DNA from: an uncultured Lachnospiraceae bacterium
GTDB taxonomy: Bacteria; Bacillota; Clostridia; Lachnospirales; Lachnospiraceae
NCBI GenBank assembly: GCA_910584725.1
Contig: CAJUBE010000063.1
Span: 1-6,243 of the forward strand
Direction: 5' to 3'
Length of the DNA: 6,243 nucleotides
Shown here: positions 5,058 through 6,243 of the stretch, in pieces
How positions within the stretch are numbered: position 1 is the first letter of the stretch
Layout of the letters: every line of letters begins with the position of its first letter
Notes under the pieces: generated by a model
Databases searched by the model: none
Told to the model about the DNA's origin: nothing
Seen by the model: only the letters and a program-made list of their open reading frames with translations
Translations under genes and position numbers: made by a program

Positions 5058-5198
5058 ATGAATTTTTTTGAACAGGAATTAAGAAAGATCGTGGCGGGAA
5101 GCGGCATACTGAAAGACCAGAAGTATGTGGGGCGTCTCTGCTATGGAACGATAGGAGAGGTCATCCGTGCAAGGGTTGAAATAGTGAGAACGGGGTAG
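5058..5198 (+). pseudogene. N-terminal stub of an accessory-region protein (46 codons)
   Basis: A textbook ribosome binding site, AAAAGGAGG (5043-5051), lies six bases before the ATG. The product opens MNFFEQELRKIV, continues KDQKYVGRLCYGTIGE, then VIRARVEIVRTG, and stops. This resembles the first third of a roughly 130-residue protein of unknown function that I recall from conjugative and accessory regions of Clostridia, beginning MNFFENELRKI with a 'YVGR..YG.LG...RA..EFV' run. That resemblance is from memory. Bases after the TAG do not continue the family in any frame I could follow, so a 3' deletion is more likely than a single nonsense mutation. Because the translation start is intact, the stub may still be made. 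A genuine 46-residue protein is the alternative. Confidence 0.55.
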
Positions 5199-5497
5199 GA
5201 GCAGTCTGCTTTTTGAAATATTAAAATAGGCAACAAGAGGGCAGTGCGCAGACCGGTGGACTATGGTATGGTCCACCGTGGTCTGTGCAGGGAAGGGAAC
5301 ACTTTAATCAATAAAAGCAGAAGAAAATCAATATTATAATTGGGTCGAATTATGTCTGTTTAAAAGAAAAATTGTAGAAAAAAATTACATCCCTAACCTT
5401 ATTTTTTACAGATAGAAAAATGTGAAATTTGAAGATGTATGATATAAAAAAGCGCAAGCTATAGACGATGGATTGCAAAGCTTTAGCGGGGAGAGAG
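5199..5497. other. Gene-free stretch with one strong hairpin and AT-rich DNA
   Basis: I see no convincing gene on either strand. It contains the 5245-5289 stem-loop, an isolated TATAAT (5335-5340) without a good -35 box, and AT-rich DNA (about 5300-5455) that presumably holds the promoter of the 5498 gene. Candidate -10 boxes there are TATGAT (5438-5443) and TATAAA (5443-5448); neither has a convincing -35 partner. Confidence 0.5.
5245..5289. repeat. 17-bp imperfect stem-loop without a T-run
   Basis: The arms are 5245-5261 and 5271-5289. Ten pairs (one G-T) form the base, a two-base bulge (5278-5279) follows, then seven perfect pairs (GGTGGAC/GTCCACC) close a nine-base loop. The next bases are purine-rich, so it is not a standard terminator. 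Confidence 0.75.
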
Positions 5498-6193
5498 ATG
5501 AAAAAAATAATATACGCAGTGGCGTCGTCGCTGCTTCTATTCTGTACATCAGCCTTTCGGTGTCAGGCGCAGGAAACCGCGATGGCAAAGGAAGATCTGA
5601 ATATTGTCTTTGCGGTAGATCACAGCGGATCCATGAACGAACAGGATGCGGGACATATCATACCGAAGATGCTGCAGATCTTCACAGATACGATGCACGG
5701 GGAAAATATAAGGATTGGATATCTTGCCTATAATGATAAAATTGTCGCCCAGAAAACGCCCATAGCAGTGGATCAGGAAGACAAACGTCTGGCATTGAAG
5801 CAGACGATTGCGGATGCGGAAAACCGCGGTGAGACAGATATCGGGCTCGGACTTAAGGAAGCCTATCACTTGATGGACGGCTGCAGCGGGAAAAAGATGG
5901 TGGTGCTGATATCAGACGGCGAGACGGATCTGGCTCGGTCTGATACGGGGAGGACGGAGCAGGATTCGGAACAGGATATAGATGATATAGTGCAGCTATG
6001 CCAAGCGGAGGGGACTCCCATCGTTACAGTCGCATTTGGCAGGGACTACGAGGGAGAAGAGGCGGCGCTAAAAAGAATAGCAGATCAGACAGGAGGAGAG
6101 AGCTACGAGGCGGACAGACCGGAGGAGCTGATCTCCATTTTATATGACCTGTTTCACACGGATTTCAGCTACAGTGTCAGGGAGATAATGTAA
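5498..6193 (+). CDS. Secreted von Willebrand factor A domain protein (231 aa)
   Basis: vWA domains bind ligands or partner proteins through a divalent metal ion. The metal site (MIDAS) is complete: D41-H-S43-G-S45, T113 in GETDIG, and D140 in LISDGE. The domain runs from about residue 33 to 220. A signal peptide covers residues 1-24: KK, a hydrophobic core YAVASSLLLFCTSAF, and a plausible signal peptidase I cut after CQA. No lipobox, membrane anchor or cell-wall sorting signal is visible, so the product is probably secreted unless anchored by a partner. I chose the ATG at 5498 because GGGGAG (5488-5493) lies four bases before it and it begins the signal peptide. The ATG at 5468 would add ten residues before that peptide. 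Related clostridial proteins often continue past SVRE into a further domain, but this one stops within a few residues. Confidence 0.88.
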   Translation: MKKIIYAVASSLLLFCTSAFRCQAQETAMAKEDLNIVFAVDHSGSMNEQDAGHIIPKMLQIFTDTMHGENIRIGYLAYNDKIVAQKTPIAVDQEDKRLALKQTIADAENRGETDIGLGLKEAYHLMDGCSGKKMVVLISDGETDLARSDTGRTEQDSEQDIDDIVQLCQAEGTPIVTVAFGRDYEGEEAALKRIADQTGGESYEADRPEELISILYDLFHTDFSYSVREIM

Positions 6194-6243
6194 CGCGGCA
6201 CTTTATAGTAGACGGAAAAAGCATTTTATTTTCGACAGTATAA

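Overview
The window looks like a chromosomal segment of a Gram-positive anaerobe of the class Clostridia, most probably family Lachnospiraceae. This is inferred from strong AGGAGG-type ribosome binding sites, consensus sigma-A promoters, mixed moderate-GC and AT-rich stretches, and the look of the small proteins. No rRNA or tRNA gene and no CRISPR array is visible.

Left part (1-1920). A minus-strand tyrosine recombinase with a complete catalytic set (66-986) ends at its own terminator. Two small plus-strand genes of unknown function (1197-1499 and 1651-1920) follow, each with its own promoter and Shine-Dalgarno sequence. Between them is a perfect inverted repeat whose arms both match the DnaA-box consensus. 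The second gene ends at an intrinsic terminator.

Middle (1921-3465). A stretch of about 125 bases packed with hairpins leads into an intact RumA/RlmD-family 23S rRNA uracil-5-methyltransferase (2155-3465). It has the Fe-S cysteines, the SAM motif, DPPRSG and the catalytic Cys, but no room for the usual N-terminal TRAM domain.

Right-middle (3466-5497). This reads as an accessory patchwork. It holds an HNH endonuclease ORF of phage type that seems to lack its N-terminus and whose ATG lies inside a long hairpin. A complete YefM-YoeB toxin-antitoxin operon follows, with a consensus promoter and a strong terminator. Next comes a short, internally deleted copy of the rlmD gene just upstream. The deletion join falls exactly in a 9-base direct repeat still present in the intact gene. 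After it come a 31-codon TTG-start ORF, a strong terminator, a 46-codon ORF with a perfect ribosome binding site that looks like the N-terminal stub of a larger protein, and a 17-bp stem-loop without a T-run.

Right end (5498-6193). A secreted von Willebrand factor A protein has a signal peptide and a complete MIDAS metal site, and stops soon after the domain.

The genes do not form one pathway. The best reading is a housekeeping methyltransferase next to a decaying insertion hotspot with phage, toxin-antitoxin and duplicated-gene fragments. I found no clear new multi-gene system. The most informative observations are the deleted rlmD copy and the structured leader ahead of rlmD.
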